A DNA stretch of 64,000 bases. It comes from Gymnopus androsaceus JB14. Lineage: Eukaryota > Basidiomycota > Agaricomycetes > Agaricales > Omphalotaceae. Made by a program: the position numbers and the translations under genes. Below are positions 10,141 through 21,116 of this stretch, piece by piece (position 1 is the stretch's first letter; the number at the start of each line of letters is the position of its first letter). The notes below the pieces were generated by a model. It was not told the DNA's origin, ran no database searches, and saw only the letters and a program-made list of their open reading frames with translations. The stretch is from positions 62,001 through 126,000 of the forward strand of contig ML769490.1 in the NCBI GenBank assembly GCA_009733575.1. Direction: 5' to 3'.

Positions 10141-11478
10141 CAACTTATGGGCCTTCAGATAGTGAAATTGTGAATGCTTGAGGGGTTCATGTTCTTGGTG
10201 GTGGTATTGAGGTTGGTGAGGATGTAGACTATGATATTGAGTTTGAACATGATGCAGATGGTCTTCTGATTGAGCATCTAGATAGTCTTACAATATCTGA
10301 GAATTACAGGGAAATGCAGAATGATATAGGAACTGTAGAGTAGTATGTAGAGTACTATGGAAATTTTATCTTCTTCAACTTAAAAAATGACTAGGGTGAA
10401 ATAAGGTGGGCAGCTGCCCCAAGTACCAACTTGGATAGGCAGCTGCCCAAGGACCAACTTGGGTGGGCAGCTGCCCCAGGTACCAACTTGGATAGGCAGC
10501 TGCCCCAGGTACCAACTTGGATAGGCAGCTGCCCCAAGTACCAACTTGGGTGGGCAGCTGCCACCCCAAGTACCAGCTTGGATAGGCAGCTGCCCCAGGT
10601 ACCAACTTGGGTGGGCAGCTGCCCCAGGTACCAACTTGGGTGGGCAGCTGCCCCAAGTATCAATTTAGATGGGCAGCTGCCTATGTACATTGGGATATTC
10701 TCACATAAATATTAAAAATGATTAGGATGAAGGTGGGCAGCTGCCCACAGTAATCAGTAATGCGGCCAGCTGCCTATGTACATAGCCCCGGTTGGTATAT
10801 TTTCATATAAATATATGTCTTATATATATACTTATAGTGTAGCACTAACTAAGGTGGGCAGCTGCCCACAGCAATAATTCATGTATGATTGTATCCCTTT
10901 GTTGATATATATATTACAAGTAACAGTGTGGAGCTGCTGCTGATCATGTAAATCCACTAAGGTCTTGGGTTATGTTATTGTGGCCATATTCATTATTGGT
11001 GTTGTGTATATACTGGCAAGAAAGGTAATGAAAGATAAGGTTATCCATAGCTGAATCCATGGCCAGGAAAATGGGCAGCTGCCTTGAAATGTCAAGTAAT
11101 ATTGTGTCAGTAAGATAAGGTATATACTCATGAAATTGGTGAAAAATATATGAAAAAATGTTAGGGGGAATTCTGGACCAAATTGGTGAAAAACAGCAGG
11201 CAGCTGCCCAGAGGGACCCCGGACACCTGTGACATGTGACAAGTTGGGCAGCTGCCCAGCCCTGACCAGGCAGCTGCCTGGTAGGCAAGGCAGTGATTTT
11301 GATCAAGACAGGATTGGTGGGCTGCTGCCTGGAAAAATTGAGCACAGGTGGGCAGCTGCCTCACTGAAATATTGGCTGGGCAGAATGCCCAAAAAAGTAA
11401 CCTCTTAGGATAGTTTAGGTACATCAGTTTTCTATCCTAACTAGGTCATATATAGTGGTTGCCTGAAGTGGATTTTTT
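10141..11478 (-). repeat. Repeat copy B, palindromic CAGCTG family
   Basis: This is the inverted counterpart of copy A (1720-3440). The minus strand gives the same MYLNYPKRLLFWAFCPAN block at 11424, the same palindromes, and the block ending at GAACCATACAGGCA near 10126. It lacks the 473-bp MITE, and carries about 85 bp near 10785-10870 with no match in copy A. Confidence 0.75.
10405..10690. repeat. Tandem array of ~30-bp triple-palindrome units (copy B)
   Basis: About nine units of the same 30-bp motif as in copy A, each with GGGCAGCTGCCC, GGTACC and CCAAGTTGG. The array is two to three units longer than its counterpart, so it has expanded or contracted since duplication. Confidence 0.8.
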
Positions 11479-11535
11479 CAGGAATATATAAGCCTCACCA
11501 CTGACTTTTTTGTGAAATAAGCACCAGTGAGTGCA

Positions 11536-11865
11536 CTATATATGCCAGTGGGCAGGCATTGCTCCCGACACACTGCTGTTGCTGTCTTTTTCAAAAGCAA
11601 TGGCCCAATAATGATATAATGCTATTTGATGGTATTCCATCATTTTGGGAGAGTGCCGGAGGTGCTGAATAAGCACCCTGAGTGCCTCACTGGGGTCTGG
11701 CAGCTGACTGGGCTTTTTTCCGGGCCTCCAGGAGTTATTGTGTGCTTTTGCAAAAGCTCTATGACCACTTATCAGTCTCTTTTGCAAAAGCTCTACAGCA
11801 TATGCTGAGTGACAAGCTAATCTGTTCCATAAGTGTATTAGCTTGGTTTCAACGAGATGCTGCAC
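11536..11865 (-). other. Open frame downstream of the DUF6818-like gene
   Basis: A 109-codon open frame overlaps the end of the DUF6818-like reading frame by about 17 bases in another frame and includes AVELLQKRLISGHRAFAKAH. It could be the frameshifted C-terminal part of that gene or a chance ORF. Confidence 0.25.
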
Positions 11866-13374
11866 AATTAGGTAGTGCTGCTTCTGTTTTGTATGACTTG
11901 GTAAGAACTGTGCCTTTCTTTGTGGTCAATCTTGCACTGATGAGCTGTACATCATTATTGCTGTCACTGCTGTCCTTGCCACCTTTGTTGTCAGAGCTGG
12001 AATCCAAAAAACCAAGGTTGTGATCCTGCACCAGTGTCATTTGCAATTTCTTGTCAATAAGCTTTTCAGCTTCAAGCGCATCAAAGTACATTTGGCGACG
12101 CTCTCCCTTGCCAGTAGGTTTGTCCTTGGCTTGATTGAGAATCTATTGAAGGAGTTAGTTGAATTCCTACTTCAAGAAAATTTGCTAGTACCACATCAAA
12201 CTTGTTTTGCAAAGCCTTTGTCTTGCAATTTGGAAGGTTATGCTTTGCCGCCCACTTGTTATACTTCTCAGCAACCACAGTCCATCCTTTACCAGCCAAC
12301 GGGAGCATTGCTTTGGTAAGTTCTACAAGCTTAACAAGCTCTGATGTGCCATACATCTTAGCACCTTTAGTTCTACCCTGTGTCGCCTTTTGACTTGTCA
12401 TCCTTGGGCCCTCCTTGTCACACTCATCATCTTCCACTTCAACCTGGCCCTTTGCCTTTGCCCTTTTTGCAGCTGGCTGATCTTTCTTGGGGTTTTGAGG
12501 CTGATTCTTTGCTTTGGTAGGTTTCTGAGATGCAGCAGGCTCAGGCTGTTTAACTCTCTCTTTCAACTTTTCTGTTTGCTGCCCACCGTTACCAGGTGGA
12601 AATCAGGCTTTTCCCACTGTGGACGTGTGCCATCAGTAAAAACAGTTTTTTCTGATGGCAATGGTTTTGCAGGGCATTGAATTGTCCATATTGGGTATGT
12701 GGAGTAAAGGCATGTCCAATCTAGAATAAAGTTTGTTATTCAATTCTTTTCAAGTAGATTTGACTTACGCCGTAAGTGTTTCCACCTGTGAATGCATTTC
12801 CATGGCCATTTTGTACACCAGATGACAACAAGCCTGGGCTTTCAATCAACACTCTTCCAAGAGAAGCCTGAGAAGGATGTGGCAACATCGTAAAGAACTG
12901 TGCTTTGGTTGACCAGGTTGACCGGGTTGTTAGGTTGCCCACAAGTTACAACCTACTAAATCATTGTCAATGTTATGACTATGGGTCCTCCATCAAGCTC
13001 AATTGTTGGTAAACTCCTTGTGGAGCATGAAGAAGCTTCGACGCAACCTCAAAGAGCCCTGAAGCGCGCTTCCCATGCTCGGCGGCGTCGGTCAAAATTA
13101 AATAGGACCACCTGGATACCGGGTTCCGGCCAAAACCGAGATAAATTGTGGGTTGTCAATTGACCTTGAATTGGCCTGCTTTTTTGGGTTGAACAAGCCA
13201 AAAAAACCCGGATCAAGTCAGGTCAATCAATACAGGGTTAGTTATGATGAAGCCCAGTGGACCATAATAGTAGGTGTTTCCTCTATACAATCCTTGCAAA
13301 GGGGTTGACTGAGGATGCTGAGGAGCAGATGGTGGGATTGGAGTAGCTTTGTTAGTTTCATTGGGAGAAGACAT
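11849..13374 (-). pseudogene. DUF6818-like (Myb/SANT-like) gene, interrupted
   Basis: Exon 1 begins MSSPNETNKATPIPPSAP at 13374 and breaks off near 13245. Coding resumes near 12905 with AQFFTMLPHPSQASLGR. Introns at 12721-12768 (48 nt) and 12143-12191 (49 nt) splice cleanly, and one of 47 nt at about 12546-12592 is plausible. The core reads LVELTKAMLPLAGKGWTVVA, then EKYNKWAAKHNLPNCKTKAL, then KFDVILNQAKDKPTGKGERR across the 12143 intron, followed by an acidic Ser/Asp-rich tail. This resembles the DUF6818 domain common in basidiomycete genomes (name from memory). One frame change remains near 12650, and the 12908-13243 insertion splits exon 1. Function unknown; many copies of this family may be mobile. 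Confidence 0.6.
12908..13243. mobile_element. Small TIR-like insertion in the DUF6818-like gene
   Basis: The insert separates two parts of one reading frame. Its ends are imperfect inverted repeats: TTGACCAGGTTGACCGGGTT on the left against a right end whose complement reads TTGATTGACCTGACTTGATC followed by CGGGTT. No clear target duplication was seen. A very long intron is the alternative, but stops and the terminal symmetry favour an insertion. Confidence 0.45.
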
Positions 13375-13479
13375 AGCTGAGGTTTTTTTCTCGAGATAGG
13401 TAAAAGTTCAAAACGTAGGGAGTGATTTGGCAAAATGAAATTGCAAAACAAAACAAAACTCAAGTTCAGCATTCAAAGG

Positions 13480-14503
13480 CTAAATTTGTTCACATTTATC
13501 ATAGTAGTATCCCAATGTACTGCATGCACATAGATTACAAGAAAATATAAGCTACATTAGCTGTGAGCCTACCTTAGTACTTACAAATGAACTCATGGCC
13601 CAATGAAGCTCACATCCTACTATGGATCAAGACACATTGCACCCTGATAGCCAATGAAAATAGAGTGCAAAACCTGTTTACAAAGGGGTTGGGAGGCTGT
13701 TGTAAACTAGGGCCTTTAGAACACTCCTCAAATTTCAAATAATGTTTAGAAACTTGATGCCACTTGCCAGCCATGCTCAGTTAACATTTATCTGACAATT
13801 TTATTCAGAAATAGTCTTACAATCAGCAGTCAGTCAGTTGGAGAGGCACTGTTAAGCCCATGCAGCCCAGATCAAAGCAGCAGAGAATCAATTCCAAATT
13901 GATGGCAAGAATCAATTGTTAATTGATTGATGATCTGGGTTGGACCTTTGAAGTAATGGGACTTAGCAAAGCTATTAGTAACACCCTTAACATGCTGTAA
14001 TTTGTGCCAGAGGAAAGTGGTAGAAGAAGGGCAGAGTGGAGCAAACACACAGCCATAAATTGATTGCAATATTGATCAATTGATTGGTGAAGATGTTGGA
14101 ATAAAGACTAAAGAAGATCAGCTAGGCTAAGTTAATTTTTGAACTAAAGTTACAATACATGGTATACTACTTAAATCCTAGTCAGTTCAGATAAATGAAT
14201 AAATGTAAAGAACAATAAGTAATATATATCCAGGAGTGTATTCAGTAAGTATACAATGAAGTAATTCAGTAAGAAAGACAAAAGAATATAAAAGGGATAA
14301 AATAATAAGTATCAGAAAGTTGTCCAAACATGATAGGAGTGTTTCTGAAGGTAAAGGGCAGTTATCAGATTGATAGATTGAAGGGTCAATACATCAATAC
14401 ATTGAAGGGTTGATTGATTGATAGCAAGTGATCGGACATTGGCAGCAAGCGGTGATGATTGCATGGATATAACAGGCATGCAGAGAAGGAGAGGTAGCAG
14501 GAC
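13480..14503. other. No gene recognised; AT-rich repeat debris
   Basis: A short frame at about 13640-13735 reads NRVQNLFTKGLGGC, which loosely recalls the end of a copia RNase H, but is too short to claim. AATCAATT/AATTGATT motifs recur at 13885-13935, 14060-14092 and 14395-14430. Confidence 0.4.
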
Positions 14504-14812
14504 ACATCAGGAAAAATGGTCTGGGCCCAGGATGATCCCAGGTCACTTAGGCAGCTTAGGCCACCTAGGAATAATGCAAAAACTTTGGACACCTCAGGTA
14601 TCCTAGGCCTCCTAAGCCTCCTAAGCCTCCTAGGCATTCTGGGGGCCATCCTGGGCTGTCCTGAGGCAACCTGAGGCAACCTGAGGATACTCTCAGAATT
14701 CCTAGGAGGCCTAGGATACCTGAGGTCTCCAAAGTTTTTGCATTATTCTAGGTGGCCTAGGCTGCCTAAGTGACCTGGGGTCATCCTGGGCCCAGACCAT
14801 TTTTCCTGATGC
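14504..14812. repeat. Foldback element, two ~110-bp arms
   Basis: The left arm (14504 to about 14617) begins CATCAGGAAAAATGGTCTGG and the right arm (about 14700-14812) is its near-perfect reverse complement. About 80 bp of CCTAAG/CCTGAGG-rich sequence lies between them. No ORF, no target duplication detected. Confidence 0.85.
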
Positions 14813-16524
14813 ATGGGAAGGGGGAACTTCATGGAAAAAGGAAGAAGCCTAAAATTGTAAAGAGTGAGGAATGGAACCTGGACCAATGACAAGAGGATAG
14901 ATTGAGCATGATTAAACCCAAGGCAAAGAAAGGAAGACAATGACAAATGAATATATAAAGTACTCACTGCCCAAAGTACTGGACCCAAAATAAGGACAAG
15001 ATACAATGTAGTGTAGCCATATGTTAACTGGGGACAGAATCTCATTCCAGTGATAGTGGCATTAGACATCCCATGAGATGCCTATAGGACAAGAAAAAAA
15101 AGATCTTTGTACAAGCTGAAAGCAGTCCCTATACTTACACCCAATCTCATCACCACTCTCCGATCTATTTTGAAGGCTATAGTATGGTGGTATTTTTCAT
15201 TGGAAAAAGAGGCCACATAGGAGTGTAACCTACTTAATGTACATAGTGGTTTGTGCAGCTACAACCTATTTAAACATCATTAAATGTACTTCATATGCTT
15301 ACTTTGTGTCGACTAGGAGTTGATGACATACCTAGAAATACATTTGTGCATACTGCTAATACCCAGTTATGTATTCATCTACTTCTGAGTACCAGTGAGT
15401 ACCGGTGAATCTTATTAGATTTTTCAAAAGCTCAACTGATACTCATTAATGTTTAGTGATGTCACAGGTGCTTATGGTACTTAGACAAGTGGCCGCCCTA
15501 TTGCAGGGTCCCACAAGGGAGCAGTGGGCCTTAGACTTGAGCCACTCAAGCCATTGTAGTATTGCTATTACTGTTAGTATTATTAGTGTGTGAACTTTGC
15601 CAAAATCTTGATGCAACTTCGATCTTGCAGCGAGATTTTGGCAAAGTTCTCACGGCCTTCCCAAGACCTTTTGGCTTCGAAAGGACCAATAGTACCTTGG
15701 AAGAACTCAAAGTACACTTTTAAGTAGTTAGAAGTACTCAGAAGTACTCAGAAGTACACTTGTAAGTAGTTAGAAGCAGGACTAACCACTGGTAAACTCA
15801 AGTAGTACTGAGAGATCTGTCAAAACTAATCACACAAAGTGAGCACCAAGTACATAAGAGAAGTAATGATCATGCTTATGTACACACACAAAGTACAAAA
15901 TATGTGCGAAAAGTACGTCCATCAAGCAGAAACAGCCAATTTTGACCAAGATGTACATTAAATGATGAAAATGCTTTCATACTATAGTTTATAGTGTCAC
16001 AACGTTTACTGAGCATGGAGGGCTACACCAATGGCTGTTTTTTTCTGGTTCCGTTTGACAAAGTCCAATTGGAAGCGTTTAGATTTAAGTATTTATGGTG
16101 AAAAATCGTCAAGTTTTTTGTTTGGAAATACGGCAATGCATAGAAAATACGAGCCAGAGAATTCGTGCTCGGACGAGGGTTTTGTGCAGTTTAAAATTGA
16201 AGACTGTAAGACTGTTCCGGCCCGCCGAGTAATCTTTCGCGAGCTTTGACCTCAACCAAAACCTTCTCTCGGACCTTTCGTTGCTTGAGCAGACGATAAC
16301 GCGGACGCCTAGGATTGCCGTCAAGATCGAGGGGAATGGGAATCAAACTTCATCTAAATTCAAGAGAGAAGGCCGAGTCAGATCAAGATATAAATCGCGC
16401 TCCCTTCTCTCACTCGAATGTTGACCTTCTATCAAAATACTGCGCCTTAGCTACACTGCCCGGTCATCGATACTATGCAGATCGCTCATATCATAAATAA
16501 CGAGATAGTCCAAAAACTGCAAGC
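14813..16524. other. No gene recognised; one strong hairpin
   Basis: Arms 15593-15610 and 15631-15648 form an 18-bp stem with one mismatch (AACTTTGCCAAAATCTTG). Short direct repeats AGTTAGAAGTACTCAGAAGT occur at 15725-15780. Nothing else could be supported. Confidence 0.45.
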
Positions 16525-17539
16525 CTACTTCTTCAACGTAGCATACCGCTTGTACATGAAGTTCAGTGCCCATAACCTGGGTAACCACTTCAGGAGCGCA
16601 AACGTTGTTGTATGGGATCCCATTGTCAAGTATAGAGGCGGATTCGAGCCCATCGCCTTATCCGCCAATACTTTGGCAAACTCCTCCGCCGTCATTGATC
16701 CTGGAACATGGCTAGCCCACATCCGGAGCATTATGTTGTCCAAGTATTTTGAGTATAAGCTATTAGGTTGCAACTCAAACTTGTCCTGTGCATTCTGTGC
16801 TATTTGGGTTTTGATTCCGCCGGGAGAGCAAATCATAACCTTAATATTCAGAGGACGGCATTCCATCTGCAGAACTTCAGTGATGCTTTGAATGGCGGCT
16901 TTGGAAGACGCGTAAACACCACACCACGGAGTTGGACTGTATTACCACGTGAGTCATTGGCAATCAGTGTGGAAATCAATGAGGTTAATGATCAGGCCGG
17001 ACCTCTTCTTCGCCATATGCGGAACAGCCGCGCGAGATACACGTAGGACGGAAAGAATATTGGTATCATAGACCGCTTGAATTTGCTCGAGGGGGACTTC
17101 AAGTATGGGTCCTATTGACAACATCATTCAGGTCAACATCAAGTGTCGAAAGACTGAATTCAAGGTTACCAAAGCACGCCATTCCAGCATTGTTGATAAC
17201 AATGTCAATTCTTCCTTCCTGGTTTGCGATATGGTCGACTACATTTGCCGCATTCTCAGCACTAGTAACGTCAAGTGCCATCAGTTCAACGTTGGGTGTA
17301 TCCCGAAGACCTTTCATCTTGTCCACATTCCGCGCAGTCGCAAAGACTTTGCCTATGGAAAGCATGAGTGGCGCTACTTCAAACACCGCGCAAGAATGGG
17401 CTCACATCCGCGTCTAGCAAATTCGCTTGCCCTACGAGAGTAATGAACGAGTTGGAGGCAAGCAAGAGGCAAGCACTCACATTGTAAAACCAATACCACC
17501 TTCTGAACATCCTGTAATGAGCACAACTGGTTTCGACAT
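16525..17539 (-). pseudogene. Short-chain dehydrogenase/reductase, probably damaged
   Basis: The start MSKPVVLITGCSEGGIGF at 17539 has the TGxxxGxG nucleotide-binding motif. Introns at 17432-17480, 17353-17405 and 17112-17169 splice cleanly to give RRGCKVFATARNVDKMKGL, then NNAGMACFGPILEVPLEQIQ. The NNAG motif and the YASSK catalytic Tyr-Lys motif (about 16905) are present, and the C-terminus (ending YKRYATLKK) is complete. The family resembles AYR1-type 1-acyl-DHAP reductases and other classical NADP(H) SDRs. Between SGLIIN (16983) and PTPWCGVY (16936) the expected GS segment with the catalytic Ser is unreadable: the frame holds TGA and TAA and no good intron spans exactly that gap. Either an unusual intron exists or the gene is dead. 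It lies beside a damaged P450. Confidence 0.7.
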
Positions 17540-18105
17540 GGTGGTAGGATTCAAGCGACGAATAACCGAACGGGGGCTTTATAATCAATCAACAACGCTG
17601 GACGCGCTCAACCAAGTCAACGTGCGGGTTGGCATGTGCAGAATACATGCGTCCACGTATTCTCATGGCATGTCGATGAAAACTGCCAACAGCCTAGGTC
17701 TCAAGAGACGCCAAGATTGCTACTTGAAGACTCCTCGGATCTCATGACCGATCTGTCAAATCGTGTAGGTCGTCCGTGGAATCTCCCGTGGAATCTCAAG
17801 GAATCTTGATTGAAGGCTGTTTATATGTCCAAAACAATCCATGCGAACCCGTTAATGCTCATTTAATGACAGATCTGCATCCTTATCTTGTCTGCATCAA
17901 GAAATTAATTATATTGGATAACCGAAGAGAACGATCTCAAGTTTGAAGAAGTTTCTCTGATTTCAGGCATCAGCGCCTCAGCTCTCGAGTTTATAACCAG
18001 AGGCATGAGTGTTCAACGTTCAACCACCATCGAGTACGGATCAAATGGTGAGTACCAAGCTTCTCTGTATACATGGACTTGGTTCGACAACTCTCCTAGA
18101 CAAAC
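17540..18105. promoter_or_regulatory. Divergent intergenic region, SDR and P450
   Basis: The 566 bp between the SDR start (minus) and the P450 start (plus) contain no ORF of note and would house both promoters. No specific operator was identified. Confidence 0.4.
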
Positions 18106-20029
18106 ATGAATTATCAGTTTCTGGCTACTGTTTGGACGAGTATAACCAACAACGTTTATCTTTATGCTTGTGTCGCCGTTCTTCTGCTCCCACTTTACAG
18201 GATTTCTCCCATTCATCCCCTTCATGGCATTCCGGGACCTATCCTTTTTCGGATATCTGAATTGCCGATGATATTCTTTGCTTTGCGCGGAACCCGCCAC
18301 ATAGTAATCAGAGAACTTCATCAAAAGCTATGGGCAAGCGATGCGTATTGGTGCGTTCTGACTTTCAGCAGGCTCAAGTATACGGCTTACGTAGGCTCCC
18401 TAGGTCCGAACACCGTCTCGTTTACTTCATTACCTGCAATCACTCAGATATACACCTCCTCGCATGCTCTGGAAAAGACTACCGCATATGATCTCCACTC
18501 GATCAAGGGAGAAGGCCTCTTTTTCATCAAGGACAAAGCAAGCCATGTTCCCCGACGCCGTATCTGGAACCGTTCATTTTCCAAAGAAGCGTGAGTTTTC
18601 ACCTGGAAGGAATAATCCAGATTCAAACAAGATACTGATACAACATCCTCCAGTCTTGCGCAATACCAACATCCTATCGCGTCCCAAGTCAAAAACCTTG
18701 CTTATTGGCTTGTTGAAAGGACGAAAATGAATGGTTCAGTTGATCTTGTCAGAATACTCCCTCAATATGCCTATGATTCCACAGTAAGTTGTATGATAAT
18801 TTTGATGATTAGTATGGATTCAAATGAAATACAGAACATTGTGTTTTTCAGCGGGGCCGCGTTTCACCCGGTTAGAATTATCTCTTCCTTGATACTTTTT
18901 TCTGATGTTGACAATACCCAGAGCCTCCTTGATTCAGACGATAAAGAGGAAATCGTTAATGAAGCATCGGGATATTTCGGAGCATTTGAGTTGTAAGATA
19001 TTTTCATTCCAGGTTTCTATAAGTACTCTCTCATTTCATTGGTTTTGCAATTCAGCTTCAGTCATGCTCAACCACTCTTCCACATAATCAAACATCTACC
19101 TGGCATTTCGGCATTCCTCAAATTTGAAGCTTTTGCAACAAAGGCTGCTCACCGTCGTCTTGAAAAAGGATCTACCATGAGAGATGGAATTTCATACTGG
19201 GTATGTCTTAAAATCATTTTTCACTTTCAATACTTAGAAGTGGCGCAGCTTGAGAGAGAAGAAGGCCAACCTACACTTGCACACAAAGACCTTCCAATTG
19301 AATCAGAGACCCTACTCATTGGTGGTATGTATCACTGCATCTGTTAAGCACTATAAAATGTTTTAATATCAAGGACAGGCTCTGACACAATTGGAGCAAT
19401 GTCCACATTCCTGTTCTACTTCTTGTTGACCAACCATAAATGGCTTGTAGCACTTCGTGAGGAGCTAGATCCTATCTTCTCAGATGGGTCCTTCCCTGAT
19501 GACACCTTTGGGGTCCTTGACGAGCTCCCACTTCTCAATGCAATCATTCAAGAGACTTTCCGTTTGGGTATCCCCTTCTCTGGTTTACCTCGCCTAGTGC
19601 CCAAAGGAGGGATCACAATCAATGGGCTGCATGTTCCTGGTGGAATCTGTGTAAGTGTGCCAGTATGGACACATCATACTGATGAGAAGTACTTTCCCAA
19701 TCCCTATGAGTTTGATCCAGAGAGGTGGATTGAAGATGGAAAGTTTAAAGCTAGCCGTAGCACAATCTTGACATTTGGAGGTGGTATGCTCAATCTTTCT
19801 ACTTCATCATATTCCAGTTTACTGATGGTATTACAGGTCCGTTCAACTGTGTCGGTTCAAAACTCGCATACTTGCAACTCGGATACTAGCAGTGTTACTT
19901 TTTCTACAGCTTGATTTTACTCTGGTGGAGGGATTTGATCCTGCCAAATTCTGGGGTGGCGTTAGAAACTGTAGGGCAACTACTTTCCTAGAGCCTCTTT
20001 GCATTAAAGCTATTCCAAGGAAGATTTAA
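18106..20029 (+). pseudogene. Cytochrome P450 monooxygenase with two frameshifts
   Basis: Nine exons can be joined through introns at 18351-18403, 18591-18653, 18784-18834, 18871-18921, 18993-19055, 19201-19248, 19325-19378 and 19784-19836. The protein has an N-terminal membrane anchor, the Pro-rich hinge PLHGIPGPI, the I-helix region LIGGSDTIGAMST, ETFR (ExxR), PERW and the haem loop FGGGPFNCVG with the ligand Cys. Family length and order are normal for a fungal class II, ER-bound P450. Two single-base frame changes occur: an extra base near 18328 (between HQK and YGQAMRIGPN) and a missing base near 19879 (after KLAYLQ). After the second, LVEGFDPAKFW to the stop at 20027 is intact. Sequencing errors could mimic this, but two in one gene next to a damaged SDR suggest decay. 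Confidence 0.75.
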
Positions 20030-21116
20030 CTCCTTACTTTCTTATGTTTCTTTTGATTTGGAGTCTATTGGCTACCGGTTACATGTATGTTTTACTAGTG
20101 AAAGAACTACCAGATGAAGTGAAATTTGGATTTTTGTCGATCGCTGCGTACAGACCTCCTCCTTCGGTCAGTGTCGGATACCATTTCAATCAGCTCGTTG
20201 CGACCCCTGATTTTGTAAGAAACAAAATCCCTTGAAATCTGAAAATTCAAAAGAAAATTATTCGTGAGGTCTTTGAAAATATATCTGCCATCTAGCGAAT
20301 GAACTGATCTAAATGATACAGCATGTCGATATGGTATCACCTTTTGCGACCCCAAATTTCAAGTTCAAAAGCAATTTTTTGACATGTTGGATAATGTAAA
20401 TTCATTGTTCAAGGCTACTTTCCATAATGGAGGTTAAGTGGAAACACTGGACAGACGAAACAGCGCTCGCCGCTCAGCGCCGTCAAAAATGAGCAGATGT
20501 ACTTCCGAGCCTAGAAGTGGGAGTATGATCCACACTCTCATCAATAATGTTGCAATCTTCTAAGACTGTTCACATGTAATCTCCAGATTCCAGCGGGAAT
20601 CAATCGCACCCGGAATGATATCAGATAACATGATAAGAGTCGGAAATACGTTAACAACGTTTAACGCTACAAGACCAATGATGTGTTCAAACAGAAATAT
20701 TGAGTACAACAGTTCAATCAAGTTGAATGATATTATAGATGGTCCAAAGCACAACTAGGTTATGCAGTATGAGTGAAAAGTGGCATTTCTCACATTGATA
20801 TGTATCGAGAAGGACGGAGAAGCTACAAAACGAAGAGCGGTATCATGCATCTTCTAACCTGTCAAAAATTTTCATCGATGATATTGCGGCTCAATATCTT
20901 GCACTCCCTTATTCAGCTCTTTTTCTCGCTCGATCCAGCTCGTGCCGGTTTTTTATTCACTGTGACAAGGAACCAACAAGATGGTGAATCGGTGGTTTTT
21001 GTTGCATTCGACTCCGTCCGTACGCGGACAGCTCTAATCCAATCATAGTCCCATATTGAGCCACTGGAAATGATTCAAAACCCCAATAACTCTCCAGGCA
21101 AAAATTTAGGTCCATC
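20030..21116. other. Intergenic, no gene recognised
   Basis: Only short unsupported ORFs occur here. Promoter elements for the next gene must lie at its right end. Confidence 0.5.

Noticed and set aside
10405..10690. Array mistaken for a CRISPR
   Set aside because: The units abut as a tandem repeat with no unique spacers, and the genome is eukaryotic.
13620..13740. Copia RNase H end around NLFTKGLGG
   Set aside because: Match is limited to a few residues with stops around it; no LTR follows.
16475..16891. 138-codon ORF on the plus strand
   Set aside because: Antisense of the SDR C-terminal exon.
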